Positions 26,716 to 35,301 of a stretch of DNA of 64,000 nt are shown piece after piece. The notes beneath the pieces are model-generated. The model had not been told where the DNA came from. It worked only from the letters and a program-made list of their open reading frames with translations, and ran no database searches. A program made the position numbers and the translations under genes. Numbering within the stretch: position 1 is the first letter of the stretch; each line of letters begins with the position of its first letter. This DNA comes from Streptomyces sp. f51 (GTDB lineage: Bacteria > Actinomycetota > Actinomycetes > Streptomycetales > Streptomycetaceae): assembly GCF_037940415.1 (NCBI RefSeq), contig NZ_CP149798.1, positions 5,365,001 to 5,429,000 on the forward strand. The letters are read 5' to 3'.

Positions 26716-27327
26716 TAGCGTCGCAACCTCTGGACCAGGCGCCCCTCCGCTGGAACGGCGGGACGGTGTCGGCGTTTGTACACAGGCGCAGATGCGCTCT
26801 GTGTATGTGGTCTGAGTGACCGGCGCAGGTTCCCCCTTCCCGCCGCCACTCGGCGCTCAGTAGCGCCCCTGCGCGCCGGATCGTGAATCCGCGGCGGTCC
26901 GAGGAATTCCAGCACAGTGCAGGATCTCCAACAAGGGCCGTGTACCAGGCTGTGACCTCCGTGACACCATGTGAGTGGCCTGTCACCAGGTGTGCAAGGG
27001 GTTCTCGTACATACCGGGCATAGGCCTACGAGCCGGGGGTGCCCCCACCCTGTCCCAGTCGCGATGATCAGGAGCGGAATGACTGGTTCAGTGGAGTAAT
27101 GTCCGTTTGGGCGGCCCGAGTTGAGGGCCTCGATTGACCGGTTTGCCCCTTGGCGAGTGAGCAAACTCACACGGCGATCATGGCGTCTTCACGGCATCGC
27201 CAGGGAATTGAATGTTTAGCCTGACGCTTTACAGGGATGGCGAATCCGACAACCCGCGCCTATGTGGGGCTCTTTGCCCTCGCAGGCGCCCAGGACGACA
27301 AGGTCGAGCAAAACGGTGAAGACGACG
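26716..27327. promoter_or_regulatory. Upstream region of second cvnA with inverted repeat
   Basis: About 610 bases without a supported gene. TACACAGGCGC (26779-26789) pairs with GCGCTCTGTGTA (26794-26805), an 11-bp stem with one bulge and loop AGAT, 64-90 bases upstream of cvnA. A weaker pair GTGACA (26961-26966) / TGTCAC (26981-26986) is also present. I could not assign promoters with confidence; base composition is more AT-rich around 27050-27230 than in genes. Confidence 0.35.
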
Positions 27328-27504
27328 ATGATGTTCCGCAACATTGCCAACCCGCGGCGCACGACGCTGGCGCACCTCGAGGACGCCGACGCCCTGCGCA
27401 CGACGGAACGGCCGGAGCACTCGGTCGAGCTTCCCCTCCAGACGGCCAACCCCCGCCGCACCGTCCTGATGGACGCCCCGGTCGCGGCCTCCGCCGCGGA
27501 GTGA
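27328..27504 (+). CDS. Small conserved-type protein with duplicated NPRRT motif
   Basis: A 58-residue ORF starting at tandem ATG ATG (27328/27331). It contains the same motif twice, IANPRRTTL and TANPRRTVL, separated by an acidic stretch (LAHLEDADAL). Codon use is typical of the genome and a strong terminator hairpin follows directly. The ribosome site is poor (GGTGAAG). I do not recognise a function; the repeated basic motif could be a peptide docking site. Confidence 0.55.
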   Translation: MMFRNIANPRRTTLAHLEDADALRTTERPEHSVELPLQTANPRRTVLMDAPVAASAAE

Positions 27505-27511
27505 CCACGGC

Positions 27512-27552
27512 GGCCGGCCGAGGGCCGCGCCGGGCGCGCGGCCCCGCCGGCC
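27512..27552 (+). terminator. Terminator after the NPRRT protein gene
   Basis: Nested stems: GGCCGGC (27512-27518) with GCCGGCC (27546-27552), and GGGCCGCG (27522-27529) with CGCGGCCC (27537-27544). Confidence 0.7.
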
Positions 27553-27723
27553 ACTGACATCCGCGTACGGGCCCGCCGTCGCCCGGCGTGCCCCGCCGCC
27601 CACCGCAGCGGCGAGCGCCCCGCCGCTCACCGCACCGGCTCATATTCGCGCAGCCCGCAGCCCTTGCCGCGTTAGCCTGGAGCGTCAGACTCCAGCCAGC
27701 TCAGTGAGGGGCGCAAGGATCCC

Positions 27724-28500
27724 GTGCGCATCGCCAGATTCTCCATCGACGGCAACGTCGCTTTCGGCGCGGTCGAGGGCGACAAGCCGGACGAGCTCGT
27801 CCTCGACATCATCAAGGGCATTCCGTTCGCGGACTTCGAGCTCTCCGGTACGAAGGTCCCGCTGAACAAGGTCCGGCTGCTGCCGCCGGTGCTCCCGAAC
27901 AAGGTCGTGGCCTTCGGCCGCAACTACGCCGAGCACGCCAAGGAGCTCGGCAACGAGGTGCCCGAGGCCCCGTTCGCCTTCTTCAAGCCCTCGACCTCGG
28001 TGACCGGGCCCGGCGACCCGATCCAGTACCCCTCCTTCTCCAGCGAGCTCCACCACGAGGCGGAGCTCGCCGTCGTCATCGGCCGTATGTGCCGCGAGGT
28101 CCCGCGCGAGCGCGTGAAGGACGTCATCCTCGGCTACACCTGCGCCAACGACGTCACCGCCCGCGATGTGCAGCGGCGCGAGAAGCAGTGGGCCCGCGCC
28201 AAGGGCTTCGACAGCTCCTGCCCGCTCGGCCCCTGGATCGAGACCGACCTCGACCCCGCCGACCTGACCATCCAGTGCACGGTCAACGGGCAGCAGCGCC
28301 AGCTCGGCCGCACCAGCGAGATGATCCACTCCGTCGAGGACCTGATCGTCAACATCACCGAGGCCATGACACTGCTCCCCGGCGATGTGATCCTCACCGG
28401 CACCCCGGCCGGGGTCGGCCCCCTGAACGTCGGCGACGAGGTCGCCGTCACCATCGAAGGCATCGGCACTCTCACCAACAAGGTGATCAAGCGTGGCTAA
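27724..28500 (+). CDS. Fumarylacetoacetate hydrolase family protein
   Basis: A 258-residue FAH-family enzyme. Family motifs: VVAFGRNYAEHAKE, FFKPSTSVTGPGDPI, the metal-binding Glu residues in HHEAELAVVIG, and LGYTCANDVTARDVQ. Members act on 2-oxo acid or acylpyruvate substrates in catabolism of aromatic compounds, or as oxaloacetate decarboxylases; the exact substrate cannot be read here. GTG 27724 has AAGGA upstream. Its end overlaps the gltX start by eight bases, so the two are co-translated. Confidence 0.88.
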   Translation: MRIARFSIDGNVAFGAVEGDKPDELVLDIIKGIPFADFELSGTKVPLNKVRLLPPVLPNKVVAFGRNYAEHAKELGNEVPEAPFAFFKPSTSVTGPGDPIQYPSFSSELHHEAELAVVIGRMCREVPRERVKDVILGYTCANDVTARDVQRREKQWARAKGFDSSCPLGPWIETDLDPADLTIQCTVNGQQRQLGRTSEMIHSVEDLIVNITEAMTLLPGDVILTGTPAGVGPLNVGDEVAVTIEGIGTLTNKVIKRG

Positions 28501-29962
28501 CGTCCGTGTACGTTTCTGTCCCTCCCCGACCGGCAACCCCCATGTCGGGCTGGTCCGCACCGCCCTGTTCAACTGGGCGTTCGCCCGGCACAACGAAGGC
28601 ACCCTGGTCTTCCGCATCGAGGACACCGACGCGGCCCGCGACTCCGAGGAGTCGTACGACCAGCTGCTCGACTCGATGCGCTGGCTGGGCTTCGACTGGG
28701 ACGAGGGCCCCGAGATCGGCGGCCCGCACGCGCCGTACCGCCAGTCGCAGCGCATGGACCTGTACGCGGACGTGGCCGCCAAGCTCCTGGACGCGGGCCA
28801 CGCGTACCCCTGCTACTGCTCGACCGAGGAGCTGGACACCCGCCGCGACGCGGCCCGCGCCGCCGGCAAGCCCTCCGGCTACGACGGCCACTGCCGCGAC
28901 CTGAGTGCCGAGCAGAAGGCCGCCTACGAGGCCGAGGGCCGCAAGCCCATCGTCCGCTTCCGGATGCCCGACGAGCCGATCACCTTCGACGACCTGGTCC
29001 GCGGCGAGATCACCTACCTCCCGGAGAACGTCCCGGACTACGGCATCGTCCGCGCCAACGGCGCGCCGCTGTACACGCTCGTCAACCCCGTCGACGACGC
29101 CCTGATGGAGATCACCCACGTCCTGCGCGGCGAGGACCTGCTCTCCTCCACCCCCCGGCAGATCGCCCTCTACAAGGCGCTGACCGAGCTGGGCATCGCC
29201 AAGGAGACCCCGGCCTTCGGCCACCTCCCGTACGTGATGGGCGAGGGCAACAAGAAGCTCTCCAAGCGCGACCCGGAGTCCTCGCTCAACCTCTACCGCG
29301 AGCGCGGCTTCCTCCCCGAGGGCCTGCTGAACTACCTCTCCCTGCTCGGCTGGTCCCTCGCCGCCGACCGCGACATCTTCTCGATCGACGAGATGGTCGC
29401 CGCGTTCGACGTCACGGATGTGAACCCGAACCCGGCCCGCTTCGACCTGAAGAAGTGCGAGGCGATCAACGCCGACCACATCCGCATGCTCGATGTGAAG
29501 GACTTCACGGAGCGCTGCGCCCCCTGGCTGCGCGCCCCCTTCGCGCCCTGGGCGCCGGAGGACTTCGACGAGGCGAAGTGGCAGGCGATCGCCCCGCACG
29601 CCCAGTCGCGGATGAAGGTCCTCTCCGAGATCACGGACAACGTCGACTTCCTGTTCCTGCCGGAGCCGGCCGTCGACGAGGCGTCCTGGGCGAAGGCCAT
29701 GAAGGAGGGCAGCGACGCCCTGCTCCGCACGGCCCGCGCGAAGCTGGAGGCGGCCGACTGGACCTCTCCGGAGTCCCTCAAGGAGGCCGTCCTGGCCGCC
29801 GGCGAGGAGCACGGCCTCAAGCTCGGCAAGGCCCAGGCCCCGGTCCGTGTCGCCGTCACCGGCCGCACGGTCGGCCTGCCGCTCTTCGAGTCCCTGGAGA
29901 TCCTGGGCAAGGAGAGGACGCTGGCCCGCGTCGACGCCGCGCTGGAGCGGCTCGCCGCGTAG
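28493..29962 (+). CDS. gltX: Glutamyl-tRNA synthetase
   Basis: A 489-residue class I aminoacyl-tRNA synthetase. The HIGH-type motif is NPHVG in PSPTGNPHVGLVRTALFNWA and the KMSKS-type motif is KKLSKRDPE. Full length, with the C-terminal anticodon-binding region. It starts with GTG inside the end of the FAH-family gene. Three tRNA-Glu genes lie about 1.1-1.5 kb downstream. A terminator follows at 29981-30013. Confidence 0.96.
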   Translation: MANVRVRFCPSPTGNPHVGLVRTALFNWAFARHNEGTLVFRIEDTDAARDSEESYDQLLDSMRWLGFDWDEGPEIGGPHAPYRQSQRMDLYADVAAKLLDAGHAYPCYCSTEELDTRRDAARAAGKPSGYDGHCRDLSAEQKAAYEAEGRKPIVRFRMPDEPITFDDLVRGEITYLPENVPDYGIVRANGAPLYTLVNPVDDALMEITHVLRGEDLLSSTPRQIALYKALTELGIAKETPAFGHLPYVMGEGNKKLSKRDPESSLNLYRERGFLPEGLLNYLSLLGWSLAADRDIFSIDEMVAAFDVTDVNPNPARFDLKKCEAINADHIRMLDVKDFTERCAPWLRAPFAPWAPEDFDEAKWQAIAPHAQSRMKVLSEITDNVDFLFLPEPAVDEASWAKAMKEGSDALLRTARAKLEAADWTSPESLKEAVLAAGEEHGLKLGKAQAPVRVAVTGRTVGLPLFESLEILGKERTLARVDAALERLAA

Positions 29963-29980
29963 CCGTCGTACGTACGTGAG

Positions 29981-30013
29981 CGGGGGCGGTGTCCGGTTCG
30001 GGCACCGCCCCCG
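29981..30013 (+). terminator. gltX terminator
   Basis: CGGGGGCGGTG (29981-29991) pairs perfectly with CACCGCCCCCG (30003-30013). Confidence 0.85.
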
Positions 30014-30131
30014 GCGCGTACCCGGGCCCGCCTGCGGGAGCGAGCCCGCCGCGTCCGTCAACTCCTTTTCCCGGCACGGCGGTCGCGCCCCCCGAGGGAC
30101 AGCCGCCCGGGTGCGGCGATACCGTCGGGGC

Positions 30132-30866
30132 ATGGGCATCGACGCCGTGGTGTGGGACATCGACGACACGCTCTTCGACTACACGAGCGCGGACCGGGCC
30201 GGGATGCGGGGCCATCTCGCGGCCGAGGGCCTGCTCGACGACGGCACGACCGTGGAGTCGGCCCTCACGCGCTGGCGGGAGGTCACCGACGCCCAGTGGG
30301 CCCGCTACGCGGCCGGTGAGACCGACTGGCAGGGCCAGCGGCGCGACCGCGTCAGGGTGTTCCTGGGGGAGCCGCTGAGCGACGCCGAGGCCGACGCGTG
30401 GTTCGGCCGGTACGTCACGCACTACGAGGGCGCCTGGACCCTGTTCCCGGACGTCCTGCCGGCCCTGGACGCGCTCGTCGCCAGCCACCGGCACGCGGTG
30501 CTCTCCAACTCCAGCATCCACGTGCAGGACCGCAAGCTGCGCGCCCTCGGCGTGCACGACCGCTTCGAGGCCATCCTGTGCGCGGCCGAGCTGGGCGTCT
30601 CCAAACCCGCCGCGGCCGCCTTCCACGCGGCCTGCGAGGCCCTCGGGCTGCCGCCGCACCGTGTCGCCTACGTCGGGGACCATCCGGAGATCGACGGACG
30701 GGGCGCCGCCGACGCCGGTCTGCTCTCGGTCTGGATCGACCGCGGCGGCGACCGGGCCCCCGGCGCTCCAGGACGGGCCGGTCCGCATCGCATCGGATCA
30801 CTCGCCGAGTTGCCCGCGATCGTCGGCGCGGATACCCGTTTTGGAGCGGGGTCCACCTTCGGGTAA
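30132..30866 (+). CDS. HAD-superfamily hydrolase
   Basis: A 244-residue haloacid-dehalogenase-like phosphatase. Motif I is VVWDIDDTLFDY, motif II LSNSS, motif III lysine in VSKPAAAAF, motif IV YVGDHPEID. A helical cap domain lies between motifs I and II. Small-molecule phosphatase activity is expected; the substrate is unknown. ATG 30132 is preceded by GGGG. It is followed directly by the tRNA cluster. Confidence 0.88.
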   Translation: MGIDAVVWDIDDTLFDYTSADRAGMRGHLAAEGLLDDGTTVESALTRWREVTDAQWARYAAGETDWQGQRRDRVRVFLGEPLSDAEADAWFGRYVTHYEGAWTLFPDVLPALDALVASHRHAVLSNSSIHVQDRKLRALGVHDRFEAILCAAELGVSKPAAAAFHAACEALGLPPHRVAYVGDHPEIDGRGAADAGLLSVWIDRGGDRAPGAPGRAGPHRIGSLAELPAIVGADTRFGAGSTFG

Positions 30867-30869
30867 TGT
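30840..30869 (+). promoter_or_regulatory. Candidate promoter of the tRNA cluster
   Basis: TTTGGA (30840-30845), an 18-base spacer and TAATGT (30864-30869), overlapping the HAD gene stop, precede the first tRNA by about 90 bases. Confidence 0.3.
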
Positions 30870-30956
30870 TCTTTCTGCGCCGCCGGGAGCGGGCCGAAAG
30901 GCCGGAGCCCGGAGACGTCAGCCGAAACAAGATCTTCGTACGGGATTGCGTTTCTG

Positions 30957-31028
30957 TGGCCTATGGTGTAATTGGCAACACTACGGTTTCTGGTACCGTC
31001 ATTCTAGGTTCGAGTCCTGGTAGGCCAG
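30957..31028 (+). tRNA. tRNA-Gln (CTG), copy 1
   Basis: A 72-base cloverleaf. Acceptor TGGCCTA pairs with TAGGCCA, discriminator G. The anticodon loop TTCTGGT gives anticodon CTG. The T-loop GTTCGAGTC is present and CCA is not encoded. It differs from copy 2 at one acceptor base pair. Confidence 0.95.
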
Positions 31029-31070
31029 CTCGCAGAGCTCATCTGCACCGCGGAGATCCAGATCCGCAAA

Positions 31071-31143
31071 GCCCCCGTTGTGTAGCGGCCTAGCACGCTG
31101 CCCTCTCACGGCAGTAGCGCCGGTTCGAATCCGGTCGGGGGTA
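31071..31143 (+). tRNA. tRNA-Glu (CTC), copy 1
   Basis: A 73-base cloverleaf. Acceptor GCCCCCG pairs with CGGGGGT (a G-T pair at the end). The anticodon loop CTCTCAC gives CTC. T-loop GTTCGAATC. CCA is not encoded. Confidence 0.95.
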
Positions 31144-31205
31144 CAGATCCTTCTCAGGAAGGCAGTCCGGGTCGCACCCGCTGCCCTCCATGCAGGATCG
31201 CTAGG

Positions 31206-31278
31206 GCCCCCGTTGTGTAGCGGCCTAGCACGCTGCCCTCTCACGGCAGTAGCGCCGGTTCGAATCCGGTCGGGGGTA
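31206..31278 (+). tRNA. tRNA-Glu (CTC), copy 2
   Basis: Identical in sequence to the tRNA-Glu at 31071-31143; anticodon CTC. Confidence 0.95.
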
Positions 31279-31303
31279 CTGACCACATTGGTCTAAACCA
31301 CCA

Positions 31304-31375
31304 TGGGCTATGGTGTAATTGGCAACACTACGGTTTCTGGTACCGTCATTCTAGGTTCGAGTCCTGGTAGCCCAG
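31304..31375 (+). tRNA. tRNA-Gln (CTG), copy 2
   Basis: Same as the tRNA-Gln at 30957-31028, except that the fourth acceptor pair is G-C (TGGGCTA/TAGCCCA) instead of C-G. Anticodon CTG. Confidence 0.95.
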
Positions 31376-31405
31376 CCCCGAACTCTGCGGAAACGCAGGA
31401 TTCAG

Positions 31406-31478
31406 GCCCCCGTTGTGTAGCGGCCTAGCACGCTGCCCTCTCACGGCAGTAGCGCCGGTTCGAATCCGGTCGGGGGTA
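31406..31478 (+). tRNA. tRNA-Glu (CTC), copy 3
   Basis: Identical to the other two tRNA-Glu genes; last of the five-gene cluster. Confidence 0.95.
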
Positions 31479-31488
31479 CACGGTCCGC

Positions 31489-31516
31489 AAGGGTCTCCAC
31501 TTCGGTGGGGGCCCTT
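31489..31516 (+). terminator. Terminator of the tRNA cluster
   Basis: AAGGGTCTCCAC (31489-31500) pairs with GTGGGGGCCCTT (31505-31516) with two G-T pairs around a TTCG tetraloop. Confidence 0.85.
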
Positions 31517-31725
31517 TCGGCGTTCCGGATCTCCGTGCGTCTCCGGTTCCCTGGGTCCCGGACCCGGAGCAACTCGCCGAGCGGGTCCGTGAGTTGGATC
31601 ACCCGGAAACGGGGAGCGGGGTGCACCGGGAATCGGCGCACCCCGCGTACGGGACGTGGTGCTTCGGGAAGGGCCTGCCGCGGCGTTGAGGCCGGCCCTC
31701 CCGTCGCTCGGGAGCGGTGCGGAGT

Positions 31726-32442
31726 TCAGCCCGTGCGGCGCAGGGCCTCGGACAGCCGGCCGGCGGCGTCGATGACGGCCTGGGCGTGCATACGGCCCGG
31801 GTGCCGGGTCAGGCGCTCGATCGGCCCGGAGACCGAGACGGCGGCCACGACACGGTTCGAGGGCCCGCGGACCGGCGCGGAGACGGACGCCACGCCCGGC
31901 TCGCGCTCGCCGATCGACTGGGCCCAGCCCCGGCGCCGTACACCCGACAGCGCGGTGGCGGTGAAACGGGCGCCCTGGAGACCGCGGTGCAGCCGCTCCG
32001 GCTCCTCCCAGGCCATCAGGATCTGGGCGGAGGAACCGGCCTTCATCGTGAGGGTGGAGCCCACCGGGACCGTGTCCCGCAGACCGGACAGCCGCTCGGC
32101 CGCGGCGACGCAGATGCGCATGTCGCCCTGGCGGCGGTAGAGCTGCGCGCTCTCGCCCGTGATGTCCCGCAGGTGCGTGAGCACCGGGCCCGCCGTCGCG
32201 AGGAGGCGGTCCTCGCCGGCGGCCGCGGCCAGCTCGGCGAGCCGGGGGCCGAGGATGAAGCGGCCCTGCATGTCGCGCGCCACCATGCGGTGGTGTTCAA
32301 GTGCCACGGCGAGGCGATGTGCCGTGGGTCGTGCCAGTCCGGTCGCCGCGACCAAGCCCGCGAGGGTGGCCGGACCGGACTCCAGAGCGCTCAGGACAAG
32401 GGCTGCCTTGTCCAGAACGCCGACGCCGCTACTGTTGTCCAT
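31726..32442 (-). CDS. ndgR: IclR-family regulator NdgR
   Basis: A 238-residue IclR-type regulator with an N-terminal winged helix (VLDKAALVLSALESGPATLA, GLARPTAHRLAVAL) and a C-terminal IclR effector domain (AQSIGEREPGVASVSAPVRG). Position divergent from leuC and length match NdgR/LtbR, the regulator of leucine biosynthesis and of other amino-acid genes in Streptomyces and corynebacteria. ATG 32442. A near-perfect palindrome lies 13-33 bases upstream of its start, suggesting autoregulation and control of leuCD. Confidence 0.9.
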   Translation of the reverse strand: MDNSSGVGVLDKAALVLSALESGPATLAGLVAATGLARPTAHRLAVALEHHRMVARDMQGRFILGPRLAELAAAAGEDRLLATAGPVLTHLRDITGESAQLYRRQGDMRICVAAAERLSGLRDTVPVGSTLTMKAGSSAQILMAWEEPERLHRGLQGARFTATALSGVRRRGWAQSIGEREPGVASVSAPVRGPSNRVVAAVSVSGPIERLTRHPGRMHAQAVIDAAGRLSEALRRTG

Positions 32443-32454
32443 GAAACGATACTC

Positions 32455-32475
32455 GCGTCTCACTCTGTGAAACGC
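32455..32475. promoter_or_regulatory. Candidate NdgR operator
   Basis: GCGTCTCAC (32455-32463) and GTGAAACGC (32467-32475) are inverted half-sites with a three-base spacer and a single mismatch, located between ndgR and leuC. The spacing and position fit an IclR-type dimer. Assignment to NdgR is inferred from the neighbours. Confidence 0.6.
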
Positions 32476-32632
32476 AAGTTCAATTTCCGGTGGAACGCGC
32501 CACCCTTGTAGACACAGCGGCCCGCGGACCAACGGGTCCGGCGGACGACGTCCGGCACGAGGGGTGCGGACGTCCACCGCCCCGATATCTCTAGTTGGGC
32601 CGGCGCCACACAAGCCGGCCGGAGGGAAAGCG

Positions 32633-34057
32633 ATGGGTAGGACACTCGCGGAGAAGGTCTGGGACGACCACGTCGTCCGGCGCGCCGAGGGCGAGCCCGA
32701 CCTCCTCTTCATCGATCTGCACCTGCTGCACGAGGTGACCAGCCCGCAGGCCTTCGACGGTCTGCGTCAGGCCGGGCGCCAGGTGCGCCGCCTCGACCTC
32801 ACCATCGCCACCGAGGATCACAACACCCCGACCCTCGACATCGACAAGCCCATCGCCGACCCGGTCTCCCGGGTCCAGCTGGAGACGCTGCGCAAGAACG
32901 CCGCCGAGTTCGGCGTGCGGCTGCACTCGCTGGGCGACGTCGAGCAGGGCGTGGTGCACGTGGTGGGACCGCAGCTGGGTCTGACCCAGCCCGGCACCAC
33001 CGTGGTCTGCGGTGACTCGCACACCTCCACGCACGGCGCCTTCGGGGCCCTGGCGTTCGGCATCGGCACCTCGCAGGTGGAGCACGTGCTGGCCACCCAG
33101 ACGCTGCCGCTGGCCCGTCCCAAGACCATGGCCATCACCATCGACGGGGAGCTGCCCGAGGGGGTCAGCGCCAAGGACCTGATCCTGGCGATCATCGCCA
33201 AGATCGGTACGGGCGGCGGCCAGGGCTACATCCTGGAATACCGCGGCTCGGCCATCGAGAAGCTCTCGATGGAGGCCCGGATGACGATCTGCAACATGTC
33301 GATCGAGGCCGGCGCCCGCGCGGGCATGATCGCCCCCGACGAGACCACCTTCGCGTACCTCAAGGGCCGCGCCCACGCCCCCGAGGGCGAGGAGTGGGAC
33401 GCCGCCGTCTCGTACTGGAAGACGCTGAAGTCCGACGACGACGCCGAATTCGACGCCGAGGTCGTCATCGACGCCGCCTCCCTGTCGCCGTTCGTCACCT
33501 GGGGCACCAACCCCGGCCAGGGAGCGCCGCTTTCGGCGAACGTCCCCGACCCGGCTTCGTACGAAGACGCTTCGGAGCGACTGGCAGCCGAAAAGGCCCT
33601 GGAATACATGGGGTTGACCGCCGGACAGCCGCTGCGCGAGATCAAGGTCGACACCGTCTTCGTAGGTTCGTGCACCAACGGCCGTATCGAGGACCTGCGC
33701 GCTGCCGCCGCGATCGTCGAGGGCCGCAAAGTCGCCGACGGCGTACGGATGCTGGTCGTCCCCGGCTCCGCGCGGGTCGGTCTCCAGGCCGTCTCCGAGG
33801 GCCTGGACGTCGTCTTCAAGGAGGCCGGCGCCGAATGGCGGCACGCGGGCTGCTCGATGTGTCTGGGCATGAACCCCGACCAGCTGGCTCCCGGTGAGCG
33901 CTCCGCGTCCACCTCCAACCGCAACTTCGAGGGCAGGCAGGGCAAGGGCGGCCGTACGCACCTGGTCTCGCCGCAGGTCGCCGCCGCCTCGGCGGTCCTC
34001 GGCCACCTGGCCTCCCCGGCCGATCTGTCCGACGCCCCCGTGCCCGCTGGAGTCTGA
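32633..34057 (+). CDS. leuC: 3-isopropylmalate dehydratase large subunit
   Basis: A 474-residue aconitase-family protein that with LeuD isomerises 2-isopropylmalate to 3-isopropylmalate. The [4Fe-4S] ligands are in VFVGSCTNGRIEDL and CSMCLGMN; STSNRNFEGRQG near the C-terminus is also typical. ATG 32633 follows GGAGGG. leuD begins five bases after its stop. Confidence 0.95.
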   Translation: MGRTLAEKVWDDHVVRRAEGEPDLLFIDLHLLHEVTSPQAFDGLRQAGRQVRRLDLTIATEDHNTPTLDIDKPIADPVSRVQLETLRKNAAEFGVRLHSLGDVEQGVVHVVGPQLGLTQPGTTVVCGDSHTSTHGAFGALAFGIGTSQVEHVLATQTLPLARPKTMAITIDGELPEGVSAKDLILAIIAKIGTGGGQGYILEYRGSAIEKLSMEARMTICNMSIEAGARAGMIAPDETTFAYLKGRAHAPEGEEWDAAVSYWKTLKSDDDAEFDAEVVIDAASLSPFVTWGTNPGQGAPLSANVPDPASYEDASERLAAEKALEYMGLTAGQPLREIKVDTVFVGSCTNGRIEDLRAAAAIVEGRKVADGVRMLVVPGSARVGLQAVSEGLDVVFKEAGAEWRHAGCSMCLGMNPDQLAPGERSASTSNRNFEGRQGKGGRTHLVSPQVAAASAVLGHLASPADLSDAPVPAGV

Positions 34058-34062
34058 GAGTC

Positions 34063-34656
34063 ATGGAAGCATTCACCACGCACACCGGCCGGGCCGTCCC
34101 GCTGCGCCGCAGCAACGTCGACACCGACCAGATCATCCCCGCCCACTGGCTCAAGAAGGTGACCAGGGACGGCTTCGAGGACGGTCTCTTCGAGGCCTGG
34201 CGCAAGGACTCCTCCTTCGTCCTCAACCAGCCGGAGCGCGAGGGCGCCTCGGTTCTGGTCGCGGGTCCCGACTTCGGTACGGGCTCCTCCCGCGAGCACG
34301 CCGTCTGGGCGCTCCAGAACTACGGCTTCAAGACCGTGATCTCGTCCCGGTTCGCCGACATCTTCCGCGGCAACTCGCTCAAGAACGGCCTGCTCACGGT
34401 GGTTCTTGACCAGAAGATCGTGGAGGCGCTCCAGGAGCTGTCGGAGAAGGACCCGCAGGCCGAGATCACGGTCGACCTCCAGACGCGTGAGGTACGGGCC
34501 GAGGGCGTCACCGCCGCCTTCGAGCTCGACGAGAACGCCCGCTGGCGGCTGCTGAACGGGCTGGACGACATCTCCATCACCCTCCAGAACGAGGGCGACA
34601 TCGCGGCGTACGAGGCCAAGCGGCCCTCGCACAAGCCGAGGACGCTCCCGGTCTGA
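34063..34656 (+). CDS. leuD: 3-isopropylmalate dehydratase small subunit
   Basis: A 197-residue swivel-domain subunit. Seen: VPLRRSNVDTDQIIPAHWLK near the N-terminus and FGTGSSREHAVWALQNYGFK. It works only with LeuC, whose gene lies directly upstream in the same operon. A perfect 12-bp terminator stem follows. Confidence 0.95.
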   Translation: MEAFTTHTGRAVPLRRSNVDTDQIIPAHWLKKVTRDGFEDGLFEAWRKDSSFVLNQPEREGASVLVAGPDFGTGSSREHAVWALQNYGFKTVISSRFADIFRGNSLKNGLLTVVLDQKIVEALQELSEKDPQAEITVDLQTREVRAEGVTAAFELDENARWRLLNGLDDISITLQNEGDIAAYEAKRPSHKPRTLPV

Positions 34657-34711
34657 CCCGGGGGCCGCACGGCGGCCGGGTCGCGACTGATTTCAGCCAC
34701 GCAACACCCCT

Positions 34712-34745
34712 CTGTACCCCCAATCGTGGACGGTTGGGGGTACAG
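34712..34745 (+). terminator. leuCD terminator
   Basis: CTGTACCCCCAA (34712-34723) pairs perfectly with TTGGGGGTACAG (34734-34745), followed by CTGTTT. The remaining gap to 34932 shows nothing further that I can support. Confidence 0.85.
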
Positions 34746-34932
34746 CTGTTTCCGCTTCCGAACGACTCCCGCACACCCCTACAAGGGGGGTCAACTCCCG
34801 TAGTTACAAAGGGGATTGCCTGGGTAGTCGACCCCATGGGCGACTTCCGGCCAAGGGGGTCAGGAGGCCTCCGGGGGGCGGCAGTTACCCCCTGCGCAGG
34901 CGACAACTCGCCCCAGATGGCACAATCTGTGC

Positions 34933-35163
34933 ATGGAACGTGACGGCCAACTCGAGCTCTACACGGCAGTCGCGGCCCAACTCAAGGAAGCGCACACAAC
35001 AGTGCGCGCACTGCAAGTCCCGGAGGGCGTACGGATGGCGCTGACCCGGAAGCTGCTGGTCATTACGGCCGCGGCCAAACACGATCTCGCCGACGCGGCA
35101 AGGCGGCTGGACCGGTTCACCAGCGACCTCGACGAGGGCCGATTCCTCGAAGGGGATCACTGA
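34933..35163 (+). CDS. Small helical protein, function unknown
   Basis: A 76-residue, probably all-helical soluble protein (LELYTAVAAQLKEAHTTVRA, ALTRKLLVITAAAKHDLADA). No ribosome site is visible before ATG 34933, while CACAAT ends seven bases upstream and could be a -10 box, so the mRNA may be leaderless. It precedes hupS by 138 bases. No family recognised. Confidence 0.65.
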   Translation: MERDGQLELYTAVAAQLKEAHTTVRALQVPEGVRMALTRKLLVITAAAKHDLADAARRLDRFTSDLDEGRFLEGDH

Positions 35164-35301
35164 CGAACTGCGCCGCGGCCCGAGTTCGTTGCGGCACAAG
35201 GGTGATTAGCCCGTTTCGTGTTTGATTTGCGGTATATATCTGCCTAACGTGCGAAAAGGCTTGAACGCATTCGTTCGGGCAATGTCTCCGAAGGGGAAGA
35301 C

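Noticed and set aside
23437..26718. Long plus-strand open frame opposite the second cvnA
   Set aside because: It is an antisense shadow created by GC-rich third positions; the opposite strand encodes a clear CvnA with recognised domains.
30957..31480. Repeated near-identical sequences at regular distance, considered as a CRISPR-like array
   Set aside because: The repeats fold as tRNA cloverleafs with anticodons CTG and CTC; they are duplicated tRNA genes.
31505..32140. Plus-strand open frame after the tRNA cluster
   Set aside because: It begins inside the tRNA terminator and runs antisense through ndgR.
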